A stretch of 64,000 nt of DNA, taken from positions 434,001 to 498,000 of the forward strand of contig JADJPW010000004.1 of NCBI GenBank assembly GCA_016713035.1, in the 5' to 3' direction. The DNA comes from Verrucomicrobiaceae bacterium (GTDB lineage Bacteria; Verrucomicrobiota; Verrucomicrobiia; Verrucomicrobiales; Verrucomicrobiaceae). The notes under the pieces were generated by a model. It worked only from the letters and a program-made list of their open reading frames with translations. It was not told the DNA's origin and did not search any database. Positions 8,998 through 17,887 of this stretch are shown piece by piece (the stretch's first letter is position 1; every line of letters begins with the position of its first letter). Made by a program: the position numbers and the translations under genes.

Positions 8998-10620
8998 CTA
9001 CTGCGCCGCTTCGGCATCAGACAGCCAGAGCGTCAGATTCATGAGCAGATTCGTGTTCGCATTGACGATGCGGCTGGAGCTACTGTTGATGATTCGTGAA
9101 TTGAGAGCTTGGTTTTGAACCGCACTGCCGGCACCGAAGGCAATGACGCGTCCTTTGCCATATTGGTTAGCCATGATCACGCTTTTGTTGCCCACATGAG
9201 CGACGTCGATAGCCTCTGATGTTGGGATCACAGAGATGCCGTGGTAAATGGCGAACTCGGTTAGCCCATTCATGATGGGATGCTTGGAGTCCTCAGTGCC
9301 GAGTTTATATTGGCCTTCGATTTTTTCCCAGCCGAACTGAAGGCCGAAAGGTCTGATGAGCGGATTGTAAAAGTAGGCATCCAAGTGATCGCTAGCGGTG
9401 GGCGATGAGCTGGTCACTAAGAGTCCGCCACCCGCACGGACCCAATCACTGACCGCGCTGATTTCAGCATCACTGAAGGGGTAGTTGCGGCCATTGAAGC
9501 GGCCGTTGAAGATCAGAATGGAATACGGATCGAGTAACTCGCGGGTGAGCCCTTTTGTCGCGTCGTACCCTGGGACATCACGGGTGCTGTCCACTTTAGC
9601 TCCTTGGGCTCTGAGAATACGGGCTAGCTGAGCGGAGCCGAAGTTATATTCGTTGTAAATATCCGTGCCGCCGTGTGAATCCTCCACCAGGACAGCCAGA
9701 GGGCGTTTGAAGGGCTTGATCGCTGGCAGTTCCGGCGGCACCAAAAGAATGGGTGGTCCACCAGCAGTGGAGCGTCTCACGCCGCACATGCATCCCATGC
9801 CCACTCCCGGGCCGCAATCCATGGTCGCTGCGGCAGGCATGGCTTTGCTTTTGGGCGCTGCTGCCTGGGGGGCTACGGATACCTGCGCAGGTGCCGCAGT
9901 CGTCACACTTGGCTTTGCTGGCAATGCGGTGATGTGTTGCAGATTCTTCACGATCGGATTCTCCGGGCTGAGTGGGTCACCGAGCTTGCGTGCGAGCTTC
10001 TTGATTTCTTCATCATCCATGACCCCTTCACCGATGACAGGATACAGAACAGCGCCGTAGATCGCCACAGCTCCGTGAACGTGACGAATGACAATCTTGG
10101 ATGCCGTCGGATACTTGGTTAAAGGAATGACAAAGGTGTTGGTGGTAAACGCCGCACTCACTTCCACCAAATTGCCGAATAGATCGACCACCACGACACG
10201 ACCCTGATCATCAAACAACTGCACGGCGACATCCGTGGCCTGCACGGCCGAGAAGAGAATCGTGGTGGCGAGGTCGCCGTTTAGCTTGGAGCGATCGAGA
10301 TGAATGGTTAATCGCCCTGTGCCATCTGCAACGGTGTCTGGCACTTGCCATGAAGCTGGCTCATCATAAAAAGCGCCTCCTTGCTGACTAACCCCCGTAA
10401 TCCAAGCGGGAAAAGTGGGTGCCTCGCCGGTGGCACCACTTTCAAATCGACGATCAAACCGCAGCTCCGCGATTTCGACCTCTGCTACCTGTGCATGAGC
10501 GATGACGGTGCACATGAGGCAACTCAAGAGGACTAGTTTCAAGGATTCCAGTGGAGATGCTCGAAGACAACTAAACAGGGAACCTGGGTAGGCCTTCGTG
10601 GAGGAAGTCTGGTTGCTCAT
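8998..10620 (-). CDS. Exported protein with a DUF4350/GATase-like domain
   Basis: After a basic N-region there is a hydrophobic export signal (LKLVLLSCLMCTVIAHA). The N-terminal half carries a beta-rich domain, then a short Pro/Ala linker with a cysteine cluster (DCGPGVGMGCMCGV). The C-terminal half is a Rossmann/class-I-glutaminase-like domain: KPFKRPLAVLVEDSHGG, DPYSILIFNGRFNGRNYPFS, ISAVSDWVRAGGGLLVTSSS, GKGRVIAFGAGSAV. This pattern occurs in DUF4350 and ThuA-like proteins that sense or modify extracellular sugars. No catalytic Cys-His-Glu triad was identified, so enzymatic function is not claimed. Confidence 0.65.
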   Translation of the reverse strand: MSNQTSSTKAYPGSLFSCLRASPLESLKLVLLSCLMCTVIAHAQVAEVEIAELRFDRRFESGATGEAPTFPAWITGVSQQGGAFYDEPASWQVPDTVADGTGRLTIHLDRSKLNGDLATTILFSAVQATDVAVQLFDDQGRVVVVDLFGNLVEVSAAFTTNTFVIPLTKYPTASKIVIRHVHGAVAIYGAVLYPVIGEGVMDDEEIKKLARKLGDPLSPENPIVKNLQHITALPAKPSVTTAAPAQVSVAPQAAAPKSKAMPAAATMDCGPGVGMGCMCGVRRSTAGGPPILLVPPELPAIKPFKRPLAVLVEDSHGGTDIYNEYNFGSAQLARILRAQGAKVDSTRDVPGYDATKGLTRELLDPYSILIFNGRFNGRNYPFSDAEISAVSDWVRAGGGLLVTSSSPTASDHLDAYFYNPLIRPFGLQFGWEKIEGQYKLGTEDSKHPIMNGLTEFAIYHGISVIPTSEAIDVAHVGNKSVIMANQYGKGRVIAFGAGSAVQNQALNSRIINSSSSRIVNANTNLLMNLTLWLSDAEAAQ

Positions 10621-10664
10621 GGCTTGATTTTATGCTTTTGGGTTCTCGGCGACAATAAAATTCG

Positions 10665-12005
10665 TCACTTCCAATCGGCAGGCAGATCGGGCAGTGTGTC
10701 TCTCAGGATTTGAATGATCTGGCGCTTTTCTTCTCTAGGCAGATGGCGGCCACTCACATCATTGCCGAAGAGGGCAGCGTGAAGTTTTGCATAAACTTCA
10801 CTCTTCACCTTTGGCGGCATCTCTGCCCATGGGCGAGTGTAGATCATGTAGGAGCAGCGGTGCTTGAGGAGCCGCGTCGTCAGTTCGAGATCCTTCAGCG
10901 CAGCGCCCGATTTGGCCGCATGGCGATTGCGGCTGAAGTCCGCAATGAACTGCGGGTTCCCTACGATTCCATTCTCAGGTAGCGCCGCTTCTCGGCGGAA
11001 TAACATGTACTCAACTAAATCATCAACGTCCCGCTGATGAGTCGGCATGACGCGCTGACCATTCTCGAGACCGTCGTCCTCCGCGCTCATGAGCACTCGC
11101 GCGACATGGTTGTGAAAACCAATTTGATGCTCGTGCAGGAGGTGCACCAGGATGTCGCTCGTCTCCCCGAGATGCATCTTAGGATCATAAAGCTGTCCGG
11201 GCTGGATGGACCTGTAACCCATGATGCGCCTGGAATTCGCAGCATCCGTTTCTGCAACGAGTCCAGATCTGCCAAAGATGTCTGGGTGAGCACTGGTCAC
11301 GAACCAACCGCCAAACCTACGCCCTAATGGGCGCTCATGCCCCTCAAAGCCTAACAGCTCAGCACCCACCATCATCCCACTGTCATTCGGGATGACGGAT
11401 CGAACAAAAAAACCCTGCGCATAGCCTGACTGCGGCCTGGAGTGACAGCGTGCACATTCAGCTCCGCCAGTGGTGGTAGGCGCTCGCCCTGTGCCCACCC
11501 CCTGAAACGTGTAAAGCACACCGCCGATCTTTGCGTCCACGCCGATCATCTCCAACAAACCACCTGGAACCACGCCGATATAGACTTCGTCATTGAAGTA
11601 AATGGCTCGCGGATTTTTCGGATTAACCTTGGTCCCCTGTGACGCCGACCCTGAAAACACCAACAACTGCGAGCTAATTGGGACATCCAAAGCCTCCAAG
11701 AGGCTCTGCGTCAGGGACCTTTGGTCTCGGTTATCCAACTTCACTTCACCGGATGGCAGCTTAGCGAGCAATCTGGAAGCATTATCATCTGCCACATGTC
11801 CGCTGATGGCCTGACGGCGACGTTTGATAAGCGCAAGACGGCGTTCATTGAATTGTTTTTCGCGTGGAGTCAGCGTCTCTCGCTCGGCAGCTGGTTCTTC
11901 CTCGTTTTTCACCAAATTGGTGGCTGACTGGCCTGACAAGCGAAGAGTCCCTGATCCAATAGCCCAGAGCGTGATGCCAATGAAGAGGTGTTTTTTGCCA
12001 AACAT
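10665..12005 (-). CDS. Exported single-haem c-type cytochrome-like protein
   Basis: The 446-residue protein has an N-terminal hydrophobic export segment (LFIGITLWAIGSGTLRL), a charged region, and one c-type haem-binding motif CARCH at residues 184-188 inside GGAECARCHSRPQSGYAQGF. Upstream strands (IYFNDEVYIGVVPGG, GGVLYTFQGVG) and the downstream part, rich in His/Asp (HLLHEHQIGFHNH), recur in uncharacterised cytochromes of Planctomycetes-Verrucomicrobia-type bacteria. It is probably periplasmic. The electron partner and role are unknown, and it does not fit MauG or cytochrome c peroxidase. Confidence 0.65.
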   Translation of the reverse strand: MFGKKHLFIGITLWAIGSGTLRLSGQSATNLVKNEEEPAAERETLTPREKQFNERRLALIKRRRQAISGHVADDNASRLLAKLPSGEVKLDNRDQRSLTQSLLEALDVPISSQLLVFSGSASQGTKVNPKNPRAIYFNDEVYIGVVPGGLLEMIGVDAKIGGVLYTFQGVGTGRAPTTTGGAECARCHSRPQSGYAQGFFVRSVIPNDSGMMVGAELLGFEGHERPLGRRFGGWFVTSAHPDIFGRSGLVAETDAANSRRIMGYRSIQPGQLYDPKMHLGETSDILVHLLHEHQIGFHNHVARVLMSAEDDGLENGQRVMPTHQRDVDDLVEYMLFRREAALPENGIVGNPQFIADFSRNRHAAKSGAALKDLELTTRLLKHRCSYMIYTRPWAEMPPKVKSEVYAKLHAALFGNDVSGRHLPREEKRQIIQILRDTLPDLPADWK

Positions 12006-12185
12006 GCCTCAAGGCTATCAAAACGCTTCTATGAGGGCAAGGTTGTTGTGTTCGTGCCAGAAGCCTGTCAGCCGGAGGCAGCACTCTTTACTCTTTTCCG
12101 CTAGGCTCAAGCAATGACCCTCCTCCAGCCCATCAGACTGGGAGGAAGTGCTGCGCGGGAGACGTCGAGAAGCCAATCGCTGCCT

Positions 12186-13229
12186 TTACGCAGCGCAGAG
12201 AGTCGCCTGGGGGCTGGTTTCGCAGATGGAGCCTTCTGCACAGCATGGTGAGAAAGGCATATCCGAGCATGCAGCGGGGGCTTCTAGGCCGGGATTCGGA
12301 TCGAGCGGCGCGAGGCCGAGATCGCGCAAAAGGCGCATGTCTTCATTGGCACGCGGATTGGCCGCCGTGAGCAGCTTGTCTCCGTAGAAGATGCTGTTTG
12401 CGCCGGCGAAGTAGGCCAGGGCCTGCGCCTCGCGGCTGAGATTGGTGCGGCCAGCGCTGAGGCGCACTTTGGCTTTCGGGATGGCGATTCGCGTGACGGC
12501 GATCATGCGGATGAAGGCAAAGGAATCCACGACTTCGTTATCCCCCAGTGGCGTGCCTTTGATGGGCATGAGCGCATTGATGGGCACGCTTTCGGGCTGC
12601 GGATTGAAGTTGGAGATGACCTCCAGCATCTTCAGGCGGTCGTCGATGGTCTCCCCGAGCCCGAGGATGCCGCCGCAGCACACGGACATGCCTGCATCCT
12701 GCGCATGGCGGATGGTGCGTAGGCGATCTTCAAAGGTGTGGGTGCTGACGATGTTCGGGTAATGCTCTGGCGAGGTGTCCACATTATGATTGTAGGCTGT
12801 GACGCCCGCCTGCTTCAGATCGCAGGCCTCTTCTGCGCCGAGTTCACCGAGGGTGACGCAGACTTCCATGCCGAGTTTTGAGACATCCCGCACGATGTCG
12901 AGCACCTGATCGAATTTCTGTGTTCCTTTGCGCACGCCTTTCCAGGCGGCACCCATGCAGAAGCGGGTGGAGCCATTGGCACGGGCCGCAATAGCCCGCT
13001 CCATGATCTGCTCCTTTGGCATGAGCTTTTCTGCCTGCACGCCTGTGGTGTAGCGGGCACTCTGGGCGCAGTAGCCGCAGTCTTCGCTACAGCCGCCAGT
13101 TTTGATGCTCAGGAGTGTGCAGAGTTGCACTTCATTGCCACTCCAGTTTTCGTCGTGCACGGCGCGGGCCTGCTTCAGCAGGTCAAAGAAAGGCTGGTGA
13201 TAGATGCGGTGGAGCTCGGAAAAGGTCAT
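12186..13229 (-). CDS. bioB: Biotin synthase
   Basis: This is a radical-SAM enzyme converting dethiobiotin to biotin. The [4Fe-4S]-SAM motif CSEDCGYC (C47, C51, C54) is present, as are the BioB signatures NGSTRFCMGAAWKGV, TLGELG, YNHNVDTSPEHYP, GGILGLGE and the SAGRTNLS segment with the Arg ligand of the [2Fe-2S] cluster. At 347 residues the length is normal. The C-terminal Cys-rich tail (CSDMPFSPCCAEGSIC) is longer than in E. coli BioB. No other bio genes are adjacent; the gene is divergent from metH, another SAM-cycle gene. Confidence 0.95.
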   Translation of the reverse strand: MTFSELHRIYHQPFFDLLKQARAVHDENWSGNEVQLCTLLSIKTGGCSEDCGYCAQSARYTTGVQAEKLMPKEQIMERAIAARANGSTRFCMGAAWKGVRKGTQKFDQVLDIVRDVSKLGMEVCVTLGELGAEEACDLKQAGVTAYNHNVDTSPEHYPNIVSTHTFEDRLRTIRHAQDAGMSVCCGGILGLGETIDDRLKMLEVISNFNPQPESVPINALMPIKGTPLGDNEVVDSFAFIRMIAVTRIAIPKAKVRLSAGRTNLSREAQALAYFAGANSIFYGDKLLTAANPRANEDMRLLRDLGLAPLDPNPGLEAPAACSDMPFSPCCAEGSICETSPQATLCAA

Positions 13230-13293
13230 GTGAGAGTGGGAGGGCCGGGGATGGTGGACGGGAAGCGCGGTGGTGCACGGGAAAAGTAGCCCT

Positions 13294-13376
13294 ATGCTCT
13301 GAACGGCGAACCGCCTGGCCAGAGTATATGCATCAGATTCATGTTACGCATCCTCAAATCATGATGCGTTGATGCG
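13294..13376. promoter_or_regulatory. Hairpins and clustered CGCATC/GATGCG boxes between bioB and metH
   Basis: An 8-bp stem (13294-13301 with 13320-13327, one G-U) encloses a GGCG/CGCC hairpin. Next to it, ACGCATC (13346-13352) pairs with GATGCGT (13363-13369), and GATGCG recurs at 13371-13376 and GCATC near 13330. Four copies of a half-site between two divergent genes look like an operator region, but no known factor site was recognised. Confidence 0.4.
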
Positions 13377-13380
13377 AGGG

Positions 13381-13408
13381 TTGACCTAGCCGCCTATGGC
13401 GCTAATCT
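13381..13408 (+). promoter_or_regulatory. Putative metH promoter, leaderless arrangement
   Basis: TTGACC (13381-13386), a 16-nt spacer, then TAATCT (13403-13408). The metH ATG is at 13415, only six bases beyond the -10 box, so the transcript would begin at or next to the start codon. Confidence 0.55.
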
Positions 13409-13414
13409 CTGGGC

Positions 13415-16400
13415 ATGCCCGCCCGTCCCAACTGCCGTCCCGAACTCGAAGCCGCCATGCGCCAGCGTATCCTGGTCATCGATGGGGCCATGGGCACGAC
13501 CATCCGCGAATACAAGGCCAAGGGCGTGCTCGATGAGGCCAGCGCACGCGGTGAGCGCTTCCGTGACAATGAGAAGGACATCCTAAACAATGGCGACATC
13601 CTCTCCATCACTCGCCCGGACATCATTGAGGACATCCACAAGCGCTTCCTGGAGGCTGGGGCGGACATCATCGAGACAAATACCTTTTCGGCCACGAGCA
13701 TCGCTCAGGCGGAATTTTTCCGGGAAGGCAAAAAGTGCCCGGAATTCTTCCAGGGCATCATTGAGGACAAATTCCTCAATGACCTCGCCTGGGAGATCAA
13801 TTTCGAGTCGGCAAGTCAGTGCCGCAAATGGGCGGACATCGTCGCCGAACAGACTGGACGGAAGCGCTACGTCGCAGGCTCGATCGGGCCGCTCACCGTC
13901 TCGCTCACGCAGTTCCCTGACCTGAGCGATCTGAGCTTCCGCTACGTCACCTTCGATCAAGTGAAGCAGGCGTATAAGCACCAAGTCCGCGCCCTCATCG
14001 CCGGTGGTGTCGATACGCTCATGGTCGAGACCATTTTCGACTCGCTGAACGCGAAGACGGCCCTCGTGGCGATTCGCGAGGTCTTTGAAGAGGACAAAAT
14101 CGAGCTGCCGGTGCAGATCAGCGCCGCTGTCGGCCCCGGTGGCGAGACGATGATCTCCGGGCAGGTGACGGAGGCGTATTTGAATGCCATGCGGCATGTG
14201 AAGCCGCTGTCTATCGGTCTGAATTGCTCACTTGGCCCGGACAAGATGCGCCCCTTCCTCGAAGAACTCGCCGCGAAGGCAGATTGCTTCGTGTCGGCGT
14301 ATCCGAATGCGGGCATGCCGAACCCACTGGCACCCACGGGCTTCGATTTGCTGCCGCCGGACATGGCGGGCTACGCGAAGGATTTCGCGGGCAGCGGCTT
14401 CGTGAACATCATGGGCGGCTGCTGCGGCAACACGCCTGCGCACATCGCCGCCATCGCGAAGGCCGTGGAAGGTCTCGCGCCGCGTGAAGTGCCCGCCGAT
14501 CCGCACACGATGCGCCTCAGCGGCTCGCAGCCGTATGTGCTCAGCCCCGGCTCGAATTATCTTATGATCGGCGAGCGCACGAACGTGGCCGGCTCGCCGA
14601 AATTCGCGAAGCTCATCAAGGAAAACAAACTCGAGGAAGCCGTCGCCATCGCGCGTCAGCAGGTCGAGAGCGGCGCAAACGTCATCGACGTGTGCATGGA
14701 CGAGGGCCTCATCGACGGCGTGCCGATGATGACGAAGTTTCTCACGCTCCTGCAAACCGAGCCGGAGGTGAACAAAGTGCCCTTCATGGTCGATTCCTCA
14801 AAGTGGGAGATCATCGAGGCTGGTCTGAAGTGCCTGCAAGGCAAAGGCATCGTGAACTCCATCTCGCTGAAGGAAGGCGAGGCGAAGTTCAAAGAATACG
14901 CCACCAAGATCAAACAATACGGCGCAGCCACCGTCGTGATGGCCTTCGACGAGCAGGGCCAGGCCGCGACTTACGAAGACAAGATCCGCATCTGCGAGCG
15001 GGCGTATCGCATCCTCGTCGATGAAGTCGGTTTCCCGCCCGAGGACATCATTTTCGATCCGAACATCCTCACCGTCGCCACCGGCATCGAGGAGCACAAC
15101 AACTACGCCGTCGATTTCATCGAGGCCACGCGCTGGATCAAAGCGAACCTGCCTCACGCGAAGGTCAGCGGCGGCGTCAGCAACATCAGCTTCAGCTTCC
15201 GCGGCAACAACAAGGTGCGCGAGGCCATGCACAGCGTGTTCCTGTATCACGCCATCAAAGCAGGCATGGACATGGGCATCGTGAATGCCGGCATGCTCGA
15301 GGTGTATGAGGAGATCCCGCAGGAGATGCTCGTGAAGGTCGAGGATGTGATCCTCAACCGCAACAAAGAGGCCACCGAGGTGCTCGTCGATTACGCCGAG
15401 CAGTTCAAAGGCCAAGCTGGCAGTGCGAAGAAGGCCGAGATCGACATGAGCTGGCGTGAAGCCAGCGTCGAGAAGCGCCTGGAGCACGCATTGCTCAAAG
15501 GCATCACCGATTTCATCAACGAAGACACCGCCGAGGCACTCGCGAAGCTCGGCAAGCCGCTCAGCGTCATCGAAGGCCCGCTCATGGACGGCATGAGCGT
15601 CGTCGGCGACCTCTTCGGCGCGGGCAAAATGTTCCTGCCGCAGGTCGTGAAGAGCGCCCGCGTAATGAAGCAGAGCGTCGCTTACTTGCAGCCCTACATG
15701 GAGCAGGAAAAGCTCGCCAACCCGGCGCAGCGCAGCGCGGGCAAAATCGTACTCGCCACCGTGAAGGGCGATGTGCATGACATCGGCAAAAACATCGTCG
15801 GCATCGTTTTGGCCTGCAACAACTACCAGGTCACCGACATGGGCGTGATGGTGCCGTGCCAGAAGATTCTCGACAAAGCGATCGAAGTCGGCGCCGATGT
15901 CATCGGCCTCAGCGGCCTCATCACGCCGTCGCTCGATGAAATGGTGCACGTCGCCTCCGAGATGGAGCGCCTGGGCTTCAAGCAGCCTCTTTTGATCGGT
16001 GGTGCCACCACCAGCGCCGCTCATACGGCCATCAAGATCGCGCCGAAATACAGCGGACCCATCGTGCATGTGCTCGATGCCTCCCGCAGCGTGCCCGTGA
16101 CCACCTCGCTCATCAGCGAGGACCAGCGAGCCGACTTCGTGAAGAAAAACGCGGAACGCCACGCGAAGCTCCGAGAGGAGTACGGCAAGAAAAAGGACCG
16201 CCAGCTCCTCAGCATCGCCGAATCGCGTGAGAAGGGCCAAAAGTTCGACTGGAGCACGCAGGACATCGCCACGCCGAGCTTCACCGGCACGAAGACTTTC
16301 GAAGGCCCCGAGCTCATCGCCACGCTGCGCGAGTTCATCGACTGGTCGCCCTTCTTCCACTCGTGGGAGCTGCGTGGGCGCTGGATCGCCGCCGACAAGC

Positions 16401-17197
16401 GTTTCTCCTCCGCGCATGAAGATGCCGAAATGAAGGTCAAAGCCGAGGCCGAGGCATCAAAGCTCTACAACGACGCCCAGGCCCTGCTCGACCGCATCAT
16501 CGCGGAGAAGCGATTCACCGCGAAAGGCGTTTTTGGACTCTTCCCGGCGAATAGCGTCGGCGACGACATCGAGGTCTATGAAGGCGGGAAGCTCAAAACG
16601 ACCTTCCACACGCTGCGCCAGCAGGTGATCAAGAAAGACACCGCCAACTACGCCCTCAGCGACTACGTCGCCCCGAAAGACAGCGGTCGCACCGATCACA
16701 TCGGCGGCTTCTGCGTCGGCATTCACGGCGCGGATGAGCTGGCGAAGGAGTTCGATGCCGTGCCAGATCCGTACCAGGCCATTTTGAGCAAAGGTATCGC
16801 TGACAGGCTCGCGGAGGCCTTTGCGGAGTATTTGCATCAGCAGGCGAGGTTTGCGTGGGGCTATGAAAAGCCCGGCGACTTCGCAAACGCGGATCTCATT
16901 AAAGAAAACTACCGTGGCATCCGTCCAGCACCGGGTTATCCCGCGCAGCCGGATCACACGGAGAAGGAGATTCTCTTCGCCCTGCTCGATGCGACTGCGA
17001 AGACCGGCGTGGAGCTCACAGAGAGTATGGCGATGCATCCCGGCAGCGCCGTGAGCGGCTTGTATTTCTCGCACCCAGACTCGCACTACTTTGGCATCAG
17101 CGTCGTCGCAAAGGACCAAGTCGAAGACTACGCGAAGCGCAAAGGCATGAGCGTCGAAGAAATGGAGCGCTGGCTCGGCCCGTGGCTCGGTTATTGA
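13415..17197 (+). CDS. metH: Cobalamin-dependent methionine synthase
   Basis: The full-length 1260-residue enzyme transfers methyl from methyl-tetrahydrofolate via cobalamin to homocysteine. In order it shows: the homocysteine-binding barrel (IDGAMGTTIREYKAKG; zinc cysteines in MGGCCGNTPAHI near residue 330); the pterin-binding domain (MIGERTNVAGSPKFAKLI); the cap and B12-binding module with DVHDIGKNIVGIVLACN (the DxHxxG cobalamin ligand) and IGLSGLITPSLDEM; and the C-terminal SAM-binding reactivation domain (RPAPGYPAQPDHTEK, AMHPGSAVSGLYFSHPDS). All modules look intact. It is divergent from bioB with repeated boxes between them. No cobalamin riboswitch was seen upstream. Confidence 0.97.
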   Translation: MPARPNCRPELEAAMRQRILVIDGAMGTTIREYKAKGVLDEASARGERFRDNEKDILNNGDILSITRPDIIEDIHKRFLEAGADIIETNTFSATSIAQAEFFREGKKCPEFFQGIIEDKFLNDLAWEINFESASQCRKWADIVAEQTGRKRYVAGSIGPLTVSLTQFPDLSDLSFRYVTFDQVKQAYKHQVRALIAGGVDTLMVETIFDSLNAKTALVAIREVFEEDKIELPVQISAAVGPGGETMISGQVTEAYLNAMRHVKPLSIGLNCSLGPDKMRPFLEELAAKADCFVSAYPNAGMPNPLAPTGFDLLPPDMAGYAKDFAGSGFVNIMGGCCGNTPAHIAAIAKAVEGLAPREVPADPHTMRLSGSQPYVLSPGSNYLMIGERTNVAGSPKFAKLIKENKLEEAVAIARQQVESGANVIDVCMDEGLIDGVPMMTKFLTLLQTEPEVNKVPFMVDSSKWEIIEAGLKCLQGKGIVNSISLKEGEAKFKEYATKIKQYGAATVVMAFDEQGQAATYEDKIRICERAYRILVDEVGFPPEDIIFDPNILTVATGIEEHNNYAVDFIEATRWIKANLPHAKVSGGVSNISFSFRGNNKVREAMHSVFLYHAIKAGMDMGIVNAGMLEVYEEIPQEMLVKVEDVILNRNKEATEVLVDYAEQFKGQAGSAKKAEIDMSWREASVEKRLEHALLKGITDFINEDTAEALAKLGKPLSVIEGPLMDGMSVVGDLFGAGKMFLPQVVKSARVMKQSVAYLQPYMEQEKLANPAQRSAGKIVLATVKGDVHDIGKNIVGIVLACNNYQVTDMGVMVPCQKILDKAIEVGADVIGLSGLITPSLDEMVHVASEMERLGFKQPLLIGGATTSAAHTAIKIAPKYSGPIVHVLDASRSVPVTTSLISEDQRADFVKKNAERHAKLREEYGKKKDRQLLSIAESREKGQKFDWSTQDIATPSFTGTKTFEGPELIATLREFIDWSPFFHSWELRGRWIAADKRFSSAHEDAEMKVKAEAEASKLYNDAQALLDRIIAEKRFTAKGVFGLFPANSVGDDIEVYEGGKLKTTFHTLRQQVIKKDTANYALSDYVAPKDSGRTDHIGGFCVGIHGADELAKEFDAVPDPYQAILSKGIADRLAEAFAEYLHQQARFAWGYEKPGDFANADLIKENYRGIRPAPGYPAQPDHTEKEILFALLDATAKTGVELTESMAMHPGSAVSGLYFSHPDSHYFGISVVAKDQVEDYAKRKGMSVEEMERWLGPWLGY

Positions 17198-17796
17198 GTG
17201 CGCAGGCCGCGCCAGATCAGCCACAGCTCCGGTGGAGCCGCGCTGCGGTTCACGGGCCGCAGATGCTGCACCTCAAAACGACGCGGATCGAGCTGCGCAG
17301 CCCATTTCGAGATTTCGCGGGATTCCTCCGCACCGCCCTCGTGGCCGGGATACACGGCCAGCGTGATGATGCCGCCGGGGCGGAGCAGCTCGGCGGCTTG
17401 ACTCAAAGCCGCGAGCGTCGTCTCCGTGCGGGTGATGCATGTTTTGTCACTGCCGGGCAGGTAGCCCAAATTGAACATGATCGCCGCGATCTGCCCATGC
17501 AGCTCCGCAGGCAGCTTTTCACGCATCGTTTCATGTCCGGCATGAATCAGCGTGCATCGCTCCATCGGCACACGTTTCGCCGTTTCCGTCAAAGCCGCTG
17601 CCTGCACATCAAAGGCAAACACGCGACCATCTGGAGCCACGCATTCGCTCAAAAACAGCGTGTCGTGCCCATTGCCCATCGTCGCATCCACCACCACGTC
17701 ACCGGCACCGAGCCGATCACGCAGGATGAGCTGCGCCCACCGCACGGAAGACGGCAAACCGCCGCTGGCGCTGGAGAGAGTGGGTTTTTCGTTCAT
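17191..17796 (-). CDS. Class I SAM-dependent methyltransferase, MnmM/YtqB-like
   Basis: The 201-residue Rossmann methyltransferase has motif I VVDATMGNGHDTLFLSE, motif II VFAFDVQAAAL and motif IV IAAIMFNLGYLPGSDK. The DATxGxGxDT and FNLGYLPG strings are typical of the rRNA_methylase/YtqB group, whose Bacillus member (MnmM) methylates mnm5s2U34 in tRNA. Its end overlaps the 3' end of metH by 7 bp in convergent orientation. Substrate specificity is inferred from family only. Confidence 0.85.
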   Translation of the reverse strand: MNEKPTLSSASGGLPSSVRWAQLILRDRLGAGDVVVDATMGNGHDTLFLSECVAPDGRVFAFDVQAAALTETAKRVPMERCTLIHAGHETMREKLPAELHGQIAAIMFNLGYLPGSDKTCITRTETTLAALSQAAELLRPGGIITLAVYPGHEGGAEESREISKWAAQLDPRRFEVQHLRPVNRSAAPPELWLIWRGLRTQ

Positions 17797-17887
17797 GCGC
17801 CGATCATGGCGTCATCTGCTCAGGATGCAATTTTGGTCCAAAATTCTCTTCGTCACCGCGCTGCCACCTCCTAGACTCGCAGCCGCT

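Noticed and set aside
12119..12155. Terminator for bioB
   Set aside because: A weak CCTCC/GGAGG stem with a bulge and no following T-tract on the minus strand.
13230..13414. Cobalamin, SAM or SAH riboswitch upstream of metH
   Set aside because: No consensus core was found, and the best promoter lies 29 nt upstream of ATG, leaving no leader for a riboswitch.
14798..16417. Long minus-strand open frame (about 539 codons) opposite metH
   Set aside because: It is an antisense shadow of a high-GC gene: His/Asp/Glu-rich low-information sequence with no domain, and metH on the plus strand is complete and conserved.
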